Source: Flavobacterium fluvii
GTDB lineage: Bacteria; Bacteroidota; Bacteroidia; Flavobacteriales; Flavobacteriaceae
Direction of reading: 5' to 3'
Assembly (NCBI RefSeq): GCF_900129545.1
Contig: NZ_FQWB01000001.1
Location: 1,178,001-1,242,000, forward strand
Length of the DNA: 64,000 bases
Part shown: one piece after another, positions 35,179 to 44,368 of the stretch
Layout: every line of letters begins with the position of its first letter
How positions within the stretch are numbered: position 1 is the first letter of the stretch
Made by a program: the position numbers and the translations under genes
Notes under the pieces: generated by a model
Told to the model about the DNA's origin: nothing
Seen by the model: the letters and a program-made list of their open reading frames with translations, nothing else
Databases searched by the model: none

Positions 35179-36069
35179 ATGTCTAAACTTATTTTTACAA
35201 TCACGTTATTTTTTGCGGTTCATTTAGGACTTCAAGCCCAGGAATTTCAAGGGATGGCAGTGTATGAGTCCAAAACGAGCATGGAGGATTTTAAGGCTCG
35301 AATGTCTGGTAACAAGGATATTACTCCAGAGATGCAAAAAAACATGGAAGATAGGATGAAAAAAATGTTCGAAAAAACATTTATTCTCAATTTTGACAAA
35401 TCGGCTTCAATTTATAAAGAAGAAGAAAGACTCGATGCACCCACACAAGGCGGTGGTGGTTTTCGTGTGATGGGAGGTTTGATGGGTGGTGGAGGAACGT
35501 TTTACAAAAACATAAAGGAAAAAACGTATACTGTTGACAAGGAATTTATGGGGAAAGAATTTTTAATTAAAGATTCGTTGCCCAATTTAAAATGGAAAAT
35601 GGAAGGGGAAACTCGTGTAATTGGAGGTTTCAATTGTTTCAAAGCAACTGCGGTACGTCCAGTAAATAAAACTGATTTTCAAAATTTAAGACCAAAAAAA
35701 GAAGAAGAAACAACTGCGAAACCAGCCGATGCCACCAAGAAAACTGATTTTATGAGCGGATTGGAAATGCCTAAAGAAGTTGTCGTGACGGCTTGGTACA
35801 CACCAGAAGTGCCAGTTAACCAAGGGCCTGATAATTATTGGGGTTTGCCAGGATTAATATTGGAAGTTAACGACGGTAAAACGGTTATTTTATGTTCCAA
35901 AATTGTTTTAAACCCAAAAGAAAAAGTAGTGATAAAAGCATCCACAAAAGGGAAAGTAGTTACTCAAGCTGAATATGATGAAACCGTAATAAAAAAAATG
36001 GAAGAATTCCGAGAAATGAATCGTGGACGTGGTGGAAACGGTGGGACACAAATCCGAATAGGCGGTTAA
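35179..36069 (+). CDS. GLPGLI-family secreted protein
   Basis: A 296-residue exported protein (signal peptide MSKLIFTITLFFAVHLGLQAQ). The motif that names the family is present as YWGLPGLILEVND at about residue 230. Between them are a Met/Lys-rich helix (EMQKNMEDRMKKMFEK) and a glycine-rich stretch (GGGGFRVMGGLMGGGG). The C-terminus is RGRGGNGG-rich. The frame extends to a TTG at 35152, but ATG 35179 gives the clean signal peptide. The family occurs next to TonB-receptor-like barrels in Bacteroidota, as here. Its function is unknown; protein-level evidence is lacking. Confidence 0.88.
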   Translation: MSKLIFTITLFFAVHLGLQAQEFQGMAVYESKTSMEDFKARMSGNKDITPEMQKNMEDRMKKMFEKTFILNFDKSASIYKEEERLDAPTQGGGGFRVMGGLMGGGGTFYKNIKEKTYTVDKEFMGKEFLIKDSLPNLKWKMEGETRVIGGFNCFKATAVRPVNKTDFQNLRPKKEEETTAKPADATKKTDFMSGLEMPKEVVVTAWYTPEVPVNQGPDNYWGLPGLILEVNDGKTVILCSKIVLNPKEKVVIKASTKGKVVTQAEYDETVIKKMEEFREMNRGRGGNGGTQIRIGG

Positions 36070-36112
36070 TTGTCCAGACAGCACCAGTTTTTAACATTCC
36101 AAATTTCATATA

Positions 36113-38815
36113 ATGAAAAACATATTTCTTGTTACACTATTCTTTATCAGTTCACTTTCTTTTGCCCAAACCATAAAAATTGAAGGAGTTATAACCGACG
36201 ATAAAAACGTTGGTTTGGAAATGGTCAATGTCATGGCGGTAAACAAAGCCACAAAAGGGATGGATTCCTATGCCATTACAAATGAAAAAGGGAAATATGT
36301 GCTGGATTTGAAAGTGAATACTACTTATACCATCAATGTGAGTTTTTTGGGAATGAAGAGCACGCAGTTGGAAATTGTCACTTCTAACGTGAATATCAAA
36401 AAGAATATTGTTTTAGAAGGAGGAGCTGTTGAATTGGACGGGGTCGAAATTGTACGTGAAATGCCTGTTTCCATCAAAGGTGACACCATCGTTTACAATG
36501 CCGATTCGTTTAAAACAGGAACCGAACGAAAGTTGGAAGATGTCTTGAAAAAATTGCCAGGTGTTGAAGTCAACGCTGATGGAGAAATAGAAGTGGAAGG
36601 CAAAAAAGTGACCAAATTAATGGTTGAAGGCAAAGATTTTTTTGACGGCGATACCAAATTGGGTGTCAAAAATATTCCTGCAGATGCCATTGACAAGGTT
36701 CAAGTGCTTCGCAATTTCAACGAAAATTCCATCCTGAAAGGGGTGGAAAACAATCAAGACAACGTGGCGATGAATATCAAACTGAAATCAGGAAAAAAGA
36801 ATTTCTGGTTTGGCGACTTGACTGCAGGAATTGGCGTGGGAATGTTGGATAGTCGCTATTTGATTAACCCAAAATTGTTTTATTACAGTCCTAAATACAG
36901 TATTAACCTAATTACAAATTTCAATAATATTGGCGAGTTGCCATTGACCATTCAAGATTATAATAAATTAACGGGAGGATTTAGGGGATTGACGGCAAAA
37001 GGTGGTTCCAGTTTTAATGTTTCATCCAATGATTTGGGTATTTCATTGATGCGAAACAATCGAGCCAAAGAAATTGAAACCCAATTTGGAGCCGCAAATT
37101 TCTCTTATAATGTCAACAAAGCTTGGACTTTGAGTGGTTTTGGGATTATATCATCCTCGGTTACGGATTTAGAAACAGTATCACAAACCAATATTTTGGA
37201 ACCCAATTCTTCCGAAATTCAATCTACGGAGAACAAGAAGGAGTTAGCCAATCAAAAAAGTAATTTGGGAATGTTTAAATTGAGTTCAAGCTACAAACCA
37301 TCAACTGATTTCCAGTTTGATTATGATGTTTTGACCAAGATTTCGAAACAAGAGGAAGATGCACCCTCGATAAGGGAGTCCATTGTCAATAATACTTCGG
37401 CAACCGAAATTATCAATACGGCTAAAGAGCAACAACCTCTTTCGATAAACCAAAACCTGAGCTTGTTTTATACCCTTGACGAAAAGAATATTTTCGCAGT
37501 CGAAATGCAGCATTTGTATCAAGAGGAAGATCCTTTTTACAATACCAATTTAAACTCGCAACCCTTTAATTTGGTGGGTTATACTCCTGGTCAAAATCGA
37601 AATGACATTACTCAAAATCGTTTTGTCAAAACGAGTAAAATTGATGCTAAAGCCGATTATTATTATATGCTTACACCAAAAAGCAATATCAATGTCACAC
37701 TTGGAAACACCTATTCGTATCAGAATTTCAATTCCAGCATGTATCAAACTTTGGACAATCAAGACATTAATGAATTGGACGCGACCGTCAACAAAAATGA
37801 CGTGAGTTACAATTTCAACGACGCCTTTTTGGGATTGCATTACAAGATTTTGACAGGGAAATTTACTTTCACGCCCGGTGTGAGCGTTCACGGTTACAAT
37901 ATGACCAACCAACAATTAGGAACGGATTACAGCCAGAATTTCTCGAGGGTATTGCCTGATTTATTGGCAATTTATCAAATCAAGAAAGCGGAATCCCTGA
38001 CTTATAATTTTTCGTACACCAACAGTTTTACCGATATTAACCAATTGGCGGAAGGGTTGGTTTTTTCTAATTACAATAGTCTAAGAAAGGGAAGTAGAAC
38101 GCTCGAAAACGCAACTGCTCGTCAACATTCCTTACGCTATTTCAAATACAACATGTTTAATTTAGAAAACATATCCGCCTTTTTGACCTATTCAAAGCGA
38201 ATAGATGCCATAAAGACCAAGGCTTTTTATAATGGTGTAAACCAATCCTCGGTACCCTATAATTCGGATTTTGCAGACGAAACTGTTTCGGGAAGCGGGT
38301 CTTACGGTCGTTCTTTCTTGAAGAATTATAAAGCTTCTTTTTCGGCAAACTTAAATTGGTCGTTGTTCAATAATATTCAAAACAACGTATTGTCGTCAAA
38401 TGAAAGTTTTACCCAAAGTTATACGCTAAGAACGTCCACGAATTACAAAAAATTACCCAATTTAGAACTGGGTTACAATATGGTAATTAATAATTACGCC
38501 AACAGTATTTACTATACCGACAGACCTTTTGCCAAATTGGATTACTACTTTTTGGACAGTTTTTCGCTCGTGACGGAATATGAGTTTTACCACTATCACA
38601 ATGCCGAAAAAACGGTTGATAACCAGTATGATTTCTTGAGTGCAAGTCTTATTTATCAAAAGAAAGACAGCAAGTTCGAATATAAAATCAGTGGAACCAA
38701 TCTATTGAACACCAAGTCCATAAACGACGATAGTTTCTCGCAATTCTCCACCAGAATCTCGCAATACACCGTTCAGCCACGATATTTGATATTGTCTTTG
38801 AAGTATAATCTATAA
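36113..38815 (+). CDS. TonB-dependent-receptor-like outer-membrane barrel with carboxypeptidase-like domain
   Basis: A 900-residue outer-membrane protein: signal peptide (MKNIFLVTLFFISSLSFAQ), CarboxypepD-reg-like domain (about residues 20-110), a plug-like segment (KLEDVLKKLPGVEVNADGEI, then LMVEGKDFFDGD) and a long beta-barrel ending in YLILSLKYNL. This is the OMP_b-brl_3 class, related to TonB receptors but usually without a TonB box. It follows the GLPGLI gene by 43 bases and is co-transcribed with it, which suggests that the pair works as a unit. The substrate is unknown. Confidence 0.88.
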   Translation: MKNIFLVTLFFISSLSFAQTIKIEGVITDDKNVGLEMVNVMAVNKATKGMDSYAITNEKGKYVLDLKVNTTYTINVSFLGMKSTQLEIVTSNVNIKKNIVLEGGAVELDGVEIVREMPVSIKGDTIVYNADSFKTGTERKLEDVLKKLPGVEVNADGEIEVEGKKVTKLMVEGKDFFDGDTKLGVKNIPADAIDKVQVLRNFNENSILKGVENNQDNVAMNIKLKSGKKNFWFGDLTAGIGVGMLDSRYLINPKLFYYSPKYSINLITNFNNIGELPLTIQDYNKLTGGFRGLTAKGGSSFNVSSNDLGISLMRNNRAKEIETQFGAANFSYNVNKAWTLSGFGIISSSVTDLETVSQTNILEPNSSEIQSTENKKELANQKSNLGMFKLSSSYKPSTDFQFDYDVLTKISKQEEDAPSIRESIVNNTSATEIINTAKEQQPLSINQNLSLFYTLDEKNIFAVEMQHLYQEEDPFYNTNLNSQPFNLVGYTPGQNRNDITQNRFVKTSKIDAKADYYYMLTPKSNINVTLGNTYSYQNFNSSMYQTLDNQDINELDATVNKNDVSYNFNDAFLGLHYKILTGKFTFTPGVSVHGYNMTNQQLGTDYSQNFSRVLPDLLAIYQIKKAESLTYNFSYTNSFTDINQLAEGLVFSNYNSLRKGSRTLENATARQHSLRYFKYNMFNLENISAFLTYSKRIDAIKTKAFYNGVNQSSVPYNSDFADETVSGSGSYGRSFLKNYKASFSANLNWSLFNNIQNNVLSSNESFTQSYTLRTSTNYKKLPNLELGYNMVINNYANSIYYTDRPFAKLDYYFLDSFSLVTEYEFYHYHNAEKTVDNQYDFLSASLIYQKKDSKFEYKISGTNLLNTKSINDDSFSQFSTRISQYTVQPRYLILSLKYNL

Positions 38816-38852
38816 GGAGCTAATCCAGCTGTTTATTTCAATCTTGGCTAAT

Positions 38853-38889
38853 AAAAAATCCGCAATTCTTCAGAAATTGCGGATTTTTT
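38853..38889. terminator. Bidirectional terminator
   Basis: A 15-base stem (AAAAAATCCGCAATT/AATTGCGGATTTTTT) with T runs on both sides separates the convergent barrel gene and the ompH gene. Confidence 0.92.
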
Positions 38890-38909
38890 ATTAACAAGCG
38901 TTTTTTTTA

Positions 38910-39410
38910 TTAGAAACCTAAATCTTTTTTTACGTCTGCAGTCAAGTTTGGACCGTCAGCAAGTAAAAGAGCAGTTCCATCAAGAACATATTGAAAACCT
39001 TTTGCTTTACCCACTTTTTGGATAGAAGTTCTTACTTTTTCGTAGATTGGTTTTGTGATTTCTTCTTGTTTAGTTTGCAATTCTTTTTGTGCATTTTGAC
39101 CATAATCCTGGATTCTTTTTTGCATGTCTTGAACTTCTTTTTGACGTTCTCCATTTACAGCTTCTGTAACTGTTGCAGCTTCAGCATCATATTTTTTCAA
39201 TTTTGCTTGAAATTCTTCAGCCATTTTTTTGTATTCAGCATCATAAGTAGCACTCAATTTTTCAAGTTGTTTTTGCGCATCAAGCATGGCAGGCATTTTC
39301 GTCATAATTTCACTTACATCAACATGGGCTACTTTTGCTTGTGCATTAATAGTTTGGCTGGCTCCTAAAACTAGTATTGCAGCAATTAGTAAAGTTTTGA
39401 TTTGTTTCAT
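38910..39410 (-). CDS. OmpH/Skp-family periplasmic chaperone
   Basis: A 166-residue Skp-like protein with signal peptide (MKQIKTLLIAAILVLGASQTINAQ). The short N-terminal strand (KVAHVDVSEIMTKMPAML) is followed by a long coiled-coil hairpin rich in Lys, Glu and Gln and a final strand segment (FQYVLDGTALLLADGPNLT). Skp trimers hold unfolded outer-membrane proteins and pass them to BamA. It lies downstream of a second ompH copy and bamA in one run of minus-strand genes, fitting that role. Confidence 0.92.
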   Translation of the reverse strand: MKQIKTLLIAAILVLGASQTINAQAKVAHVDVSEIMTKMPAMLDAQKQLEKLSATYDAEYKKMAEEFQAKLKKYDAEAATVTEAVNGERQKEVQDMQKRIQDYGQNAQKELQTKQEEITKPIYEKVRTSIQKVGKAKGFQYVLDGTALLLADGPNLTADVKKDLGF

Positions 39411-39457
39411 CGTTTTAAAATATTAATTAATTATTGTTTGTATTTATTTTATTGTAT

Positions 39458-40900
39458 CTAATTTTTTTCTTCATTTGCCTTTTTTGCGGCTTCTTTATCT
39501 TCGAGCATTTTTTTTCTTTTTGCTTCCAATTCTTTTTTACGGTCTTCAATCACTTTTTTGCGATCTTCCAGTGCTTTTGCCCTTGCATCTGCTTGTTTTT
39601 GTTTGGCTATTTCCGCTGGTGTTTTTGTCGTTTCCTTGGCTGGATCAGCAACAGTTTCTTTTGTTTTTGCCTCTTCTTTTGTTGTACTTTCAGAAACCGT
39701 GCCAGTTTTTTTGGCTTCTTTTTCTTCAAGTGCTTTCTTCCTTTTTTCTTCTTGTGCCTTTTTATTGTCTTCGGCTACTTTTTTACGGTCTTCCAAGATT
39801 TTTGCCCTGGCGTCGATTTGTTTTTGTTTAGCTTCGGCAGCCGCTGTTTTTGCAGCTTCTTTGTTAGCGTCGGTATTGGTTGTAGCCGTAGTGCTGCTAG
39901 TTGTTGTTGGAGTGGCAGCTCCTGTTTTCTTGGCTTCTTTTTCGGCCAAAATTTGTTTTCTTTTTTCTTCTTGTGCTTTTTTATTGTCTTCGGCTACTTT
40001 CTTACGTGCTTCCAGCGTTGCCGCTCTTTCGTCCAATATTTTTTGTCTTGCCTCTGCCGCAGCTGTTTTTGCTGCTTCTTTGTCCACGTTGTTGCCAGTA
40101 TTGGAACTGGTTGGAGTTGACCTTGAAGCAGAAGGGGCTACGCCATTTTTTCTAGCTTCTCTGTCGGCAATGATTTGCAATCTTTTTTCTTCAGCCGCTC
40201 TTTTCTTTTCTTCCTGCAATAATATTCGGTCAGCAATTGCTTTGTCTCTTGCCGCTTTTTTTGCGTCCAATGCTTTTTGTCTGTCTGACAAAGCTGGATT
40301 CTCGTCAAGAGCATCTTCTTTGGCTTCCTTGGCTTCTTCTTCTTTCAGTTCTTTTTTGGTCAACTGCTCTCTTTTTTCGGTTCGATTCAAAACACGAATA
40401 ATTTGGTCGCTTATGTCAAATCTTTTTGCAGCAAAAAGCATTGTCAAATCTGAAGTTTTGTCAAATATGAAATCATATTTTTTTGTTTCGGCAATATCCT
40501 GCACTGCTGTGAAAACTTGGTCTTGTATCGGTTTTGTCAAACCGGCTTTTTGTCTCATCAAATCACCGTCAGGGCCAAATCTTTTTTGTTGGTAGTCCAA
40601 AGTTTCATTTTCAAGGAACGTGATTTCAGCAATTCTTTCTTCAATAAGTCCTTTTGTCAACAAGGCTTTTTCTGCTTTTAAGGCTTCTTTCAGTTTGTTG
40701 ATTTCAATTTTTTTTGCTTCTATTTCTTGCTTCCATTTCTGGGCTTTTTGCTCAAGTTGATTTTGGGCTTCCATGTAATCGGGTACATTTTGCAAAATGT
40801 ATTCCATGTCGATATAGCCCACTTTTGTCCCCCTGGTCTGTCCCAGAAATTTTCCGGATACGATCAGCGCTAAAAATATAAATAAAAATTCTTTTCTCAT
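39458..40900 (-). CDS. OmpH/Skp-family protein with long repetitive charged extension
   Basis: A 480-residue protein. Residues 1-170 look like a normal Skp-type chaperone: signal peptide, GYIDMEYILQNVPDYMEAQ, a Lys/Glu coiled coil and KYDFIFDKTSDLTMLFA. Residues about 200-480 are an Ala/Lys/Glu-rich extension with roughly four similar units (for example KKVAEDNKKAQEEKR and KEAAKTAAAEA appear repeatedly), separated by Thr/Ser-rich linkers. It is predicted to be one long helical or disordered tail. The gene lies between bamA (35 bases upstream) and the short ompH (47 bases downstream). The long tail is unusual for Skp. Confidence 0.88.
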   Translation of the reverse strand: MRKEFLFIFLALIVSGKFLGQTRGTKVGYIDMEYILQNVPDYMEAQNQLEQKAQKWKQEIEAKKIEINKLKEALKAEKALLTKGLIEERIAEITFLENETLDYQQKRFGPDGDLMRQKAGLTKPIQDQVFTAVQDIAETKKYDFIFDKTSDLTMLFAAKRFDISDQIIRVLNRTEKREQLTKKELKEEEAKEAKEDALDENPALSDRQKALDAKKAARDKAIADRILLQEEKKRAAEEKRLQIIADREARKNGVAPSASRSTPTSSNTGNNVDKEAAKTAAAEARQKILDERAATLEARKKVAEDNKKAQEEKRKQILAEKEAKKTGAATPTTTSSTTATTNTDANKEAAKTAAAEAKQKQIDARAKILEDRKKVAEDNKKAQEEKRKKALEEKEAKKTGTVSESTTKEEAKTKETVADPAKETTKTPAEIAKQKQADARAKALEDRKKVIEDRKKELEAKRKKMLEDKEAAKKANEEKN

Positions 40901-40935
40901 AACTTAGGTGTATTAGAAAAAATTATATCATTTTT

Positions 40936-43617
40936 TTAAAATTGTTGCCCAATAATAAAATGCGTTTCCCATCCATTTGGTTTTGAACCCAATGTTCCAT
41001 TTGGCTGCGGTAATCCATCGAAACCATAACCAAAATCAATTCCCAATAATCCAAATGCAGGCATAAATACCCTTAATCCAACTCCCGCCGAACGGCTTAA
41101 AGCAAATGGATTGTAATTTTTGAACGTGTCGAATGACGAACCTGCTTCCAAGAAAGTAAGAGCATAAATGGATGCCGATGCTTTCAAGGTTATTGGGTAT
41201 CGCAATTCCAATGAATATTTGTTGTAAATAGTTGCTCCAATTGGTTCCCCTTTATCATTTATAGGAGTCAATGAACTATTTGGATATCCTCTCAAGGCTA
41301 TGGTTTCTCTACCATCCATGGAGTAATTTGCCATTCCATCTCCACCTAAAAAGTATCTTTCGAAAGGGATGATGCCTCTGTCTTTATTGTATGCTCCCAA
41401 GAATCCGTATTCTACCAAAGATCGGAGTACTAATTTACCATAAACTTTTGTATACCAATCCCCTTTGAACTTTATTTTGTAATATTCTAACCATTTGTAT
41501 TTCTCTTGATCCACTTTTGCAGGATCGGCAGCAGCATCTTGATAATTGGCAACGCTACTTGGTGTTGGGTTTGTTGCGCTTGGAACGGCTTCCAAATAAT
41601 CACCATCGTTAACCATTACTCCATTACCACCAACATAAGAGGCACCTGAGTGAGTATATTTATATTGTTCTTGATTGCCTAATGTGGCATAATCCACTCC
41701 GTTAAAGTAAGAGTAAGGAAGGGTAAATTTACCAACCAAACTAAATTCGGCACCATAGGTCGGGAATATCGGGTTGACCCCTTTGTTGCTTCTGGAGAAA
41801 CCGATGGTGTAAGCCAAGTTTCTTGAGGCGCCATCACCAAATGTAAACAAGCCGGTATTGTAATTATGCAAATCATAATGTTGGTAACTGATGGTTTGCG
41901 ACAATCCGAAATAATCATCAGGAATCGTAAGTCTTTTGTAAATACCTGCCGAAAGTGTCAAGATGTTGAAACTTCTGCTTTTGTCCACTTTTTGTGTTTG
42001 AAAGTTGTTGTAAAACTGACTTGTATAAGAAACAGAGGTAGTAAGATTTACAGGCTTTTGTTTTCCAAACCAAGGCTCTGAAAAAGATGCGCTGTAGGTT
42101 CTGTAATATGAACTTGCTTGCAGTCTCAAGGATACTTTTTGTCCGTCTCCCATGGGAAGAGGTTTGTAGGCTTCTTTTTTGAACAGGTTTCTTGCCGAGA
42201 AATTATTAAAGGACAATCCTAAAGTTCCAATAAAACCGCCTCCGCCATAACCTCCTTGAAGTTCGATCTGGCTGGCCCCTTTTTCGGTCAATGGATATTC
42301 GATATCTACCGTTCCTGCCGCTGCATCCACGTTTTTGAATTTTGGCTCAATGGTTTCAGGATCAAAAAATCCTAATTGTCCAATTTCACGAATGGTTCTT
42401 ATCAGTAATTCTTTGTTGTATTTTTCTCCCGGTTTGGTTCTTAATTCTCTGTAAACTACGTGGTCATTGGTTTTGTCGTTTCCAGTAATCGTAATTTTGT
42501 TGAAATAAGCGATTGGTCCTTCGGTAATTCGAATTTCAAAATCGATGGAGTCATTGGCTGTTTTTGTTTCCACTGCATTGATGGTAGAGAACAAATAACC
42601 GTTGTTTTGGTATAAATTGGTAATGTCGTCACCATCGGGTTTGGATTTATCCGCGATTCTTTTTTCAAGAAGCACGCCGTTGTAAGTGTCTCCTTTTTTG
42701 ACGCCTAGATAACCGATAAGCGCTTCATCTGAGTATACCGTGTTTCCAAGAAACTTGATATTTCCGAAACGATATTTGTTACCCTCTTCGACTTTTATTT
42801 TAATCATCAAAGCATTGATGTCTTTGTTGTAGGCTACTGAATCAGAAACAATTCTCGCATCTCTGTATCCTCTTTCTTTGTAAGCATCAACTACTTTTAC
42901 TAAGTCATCATCGTATTTCGATTTGATGAATTTGGATGCTTTTAGAGTGATAAGGGTTTTTCGTTTGGTATCTTTCATTGCGGCGCGCAAGGTTTCGTCT
43001 TTCAACTCCTTGTTGCCCACAAAATCAATGTCCTTGATTTTTACTTTTGCTCCTTTGTCGATTTTTACAACCATGTTAACCATGTTAACTTCTGCAGTGT
43101 CTATAACGGTATTTATGGTTACCTTGGTATTGAAAAAACCATCTTTTTTGTATTTGTTTTCGATGTAGTTTTTTGTGGTTGTGATCAAGTTTTCATTGAC
43201 TACTTTGCTTTTGGTAAGGCCATTGTCTTTTATTAAACCTTCAATTTTACTTTTAGGAACTCCTACAATTTTTACTTCATTTAATTTAGGTAATTCTTCA
43301 ACGTGCAAATCAAGATAAATGCTGTCATTTTCAACTCTATTTACATAAAAAGAGATTTCGTCAAAGAGACCCAGTTTTCCTAATTTTTTTATGGCATTGC
43401 TTATTTGTTCTCCGGGAACGGTAATTTCTTGTCCTTTTTCAAGACCGGCAAAAGTTACTACGGTATTGGCGTTGAAACTTATTTTGCCCACTACGTCAAC
43501 TTTGGCTAGAATGTATGATTTTCCTTGGTCAAAAGGGATTCTTTCTTGGGCTTTAATTTGAGAAAAACTGCCAAAAATTAAGAGGCTAAGGACTATCTTT
43601 ATGCTTTTTTGTAACAC
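40936..43617 (-). CDS. bamA: Outer-membrane protein assembly factor BamA
   Basis: An 893-residue Omp85 protein, the core of the BAM complex that inserts beta-barrels. After the signal peptide (SIKIVLSLLIFGSFSQIKAQ) come five POTRA-like repeats (to about residue 450) and the beta-barrel with GGYGGGGFIGTLGLSFNN and the FERYFLGGDG lid segment; it ends WETHFIIGQQF with a C-terminal Phe. No ATG is available: the frame runs into uppS, and the GTG at 43617 is the best start, 7 bases after the uppS stop. Gene order uppS-bamA-ompH-ompH is standard for the phylum. Confidence 0.92.
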   Translation of the reverse strand: MLQKSIKIVLSLLIFGSFSQIKAQERIPFDQGKSYILAKVDVVGKISFNANTVVTFAGLEKGQEITVPGEQISNAIKKLGKLGLFDEISFYVNRVENDSIYLDLHVEELPKLNEVKIVGVPKSKIEGLIKDNGLTKSKVVNENLITTTKNYIENKYKKDGFFNTKVTINTVIDTAEVNMVNMVVKIDKGAKVKIKDIDFVGNKELKDETLRAAMKDTKRKTLITLKASKFIKSKYDDDLVKVVDAYKERGYRDARIVSDSVAYNKDINALMIKIKVEEGNKYRFGNIKFLGNTVYSDEALIGYLGVKKGDTYNGVLLEKRIADKSKPDGDDITNLYQNNGYLFSTINAVETKTANDSIDFEIRITEGPIAYFNKITITGNDKTNDHVVYRELRTKPGEKYNKELLIRTIREIGQLGFFDPETIEPKFKNVDAAAGTVDIEYPLTEKGASQIELQGGYGGGGFIGTLGLSFNNFSARNLFKKEAYKPLPMGDGQKVSLRLQASSYYRTYSASFSEPWFGKQKPVNLTTSVSYTSQFYNNFQTQKVDKSRSFNILTLSAGIYKRLTIPDDYFGLSQTISYQHYDLHNYNTGLFTFGDGASRNLAYTIGFSRSNKGVNPIFPTYGAEFSLVGKFTLPYSYFNGVDYATLGNQEQYKYTHSGASYVGGNGVMVNDGDYLEAVPSATNPTPSSVANYQDAAADPAKVDQEKYKWLEYYKIKFKGDWYTKVYGKLVLRSLVEYGFLGAYNKDRGIIPFERYFLGGDGMANYSMDGRETIALRGYPNSSLTPINDKGEPIGATIYNKYSLELRYPITLKASASIYALTFLEAGSSFDTFKNYNPFALSRSAGVGLRVFMPAFGLLGIDFGYGFDGLPQPNGTLGSKPNGWETHFIIGQQF

Positions 43618-43624
43618 TAAAAAA

Positions 43625-44365
43625 TTATTTAATTTGTTCACTTGTTTTTCCAAATCTACGCTCTCTTTTTTGATAACTAATGATAGCCTCATACAAATCT
43701 TGTTCTTTAAAGTCTGGCCATAATATATCAGTAAAATATAATTCTGCGTAGGCAATTTGCCATAACAAAAAATTACTTATTCTATGCTCTCCACTTGTTC
43801 GTATTAATAAATCTACCTCTGGTAAATTTTGCGTGTAAAGATGCTCATTTATAATTGAATCGTCAATAGAGTCTATTGAAATTATATTATTTTTAACTTT
43901 ATCGCTTATGTTTCTTACAGCATTTACGATTTCTTCCCTAGAACCGTAGCTTAATGCCAGTGTCAAGGTCATTCTGGTGTTGTCTTTGGTCTTGTCCATT
44001 ACGTCCAGAAGTTCTTTCTGTGCTGATTTTGGTAATTTGTCTAAATTGCCAATGGCGTTTAGTTTGATGTTGTTGTTTTGAAGGGTTTTAAGCTCTTTCT
44101 TCAGGGCTCTTATCAAGATTTTCATCAGGGTTTCGACCTCTATTTTTGGCCTGTTCCAGTTTTCGGTGGAAAAAGCATACAAGGTAAGAAACTCTATGCC
44201 TAATCTGGCACAAGTCTTTATGTTCTCTTTTACGGATTTTGTCCCGCTTTCGTGTCCAAGAGTTCTTAATAATCCTTGTTTTTTTGCCCAACGACCATTG
44301 CCGTCCATAATGATGGCCAAATGTTTGGGTAAATTGGTAGTGTCTATTTTATCTAGTAAATTCAT
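43625..44365 (-). CDS. uppS: Isoprenyl transferase (undecaprenyl diphosphate synthase)
   Basis: A 246-residue cis-prenyltransferase that makes the C55 lipid carrier for peptidoglycan and polysaccharide synthesis. The active-site IMDGNGRWAKKQG is at the N-terminus, and LIRTSGEHRISNFLLWQIAYAELYF holds the substrate-binding Arg-Ser pair. It starts 3 bases after the DUF6089 gene stop and ends 7 bases before bamA, so the genes are co-transcribed. Confidence 0.96.
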   Translation of the reverse strand: MNLLDKIDTTNLPKHLAIIMDGNGRWAKKQGLLRTLGHESGTKSVKENIKTCARLGIEFLTLYAFSTENWNRPKIEVETLMKILIRALKKELKTLQNNNIKLNAIGNLDKLPKSAQKELLDVMDKTKDNTRMTLTLALSYGSREEIVNAVRNISDKVKNNIISIDSIDDSIINEHLYTQNLPEVDLLIRTSGEHRISNFLLWQIAYAELYFTDILWPDFKEQDLYEAIISYQKRERRFGKTSEQIK

Positions 44366-44368
44366 TTT

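Noticed and set aside
39434..40595. Long plus-strand frames opposite the repeat-rich ompH gene (228 and 345 codons)
   Set aside because: They are mirror frames of the Lys/Glu/Ala-rich coding sequence, giving Phe/Cys/Ser-rich products. The minus-strand gene has a clear signal peptide and Skp pattern.
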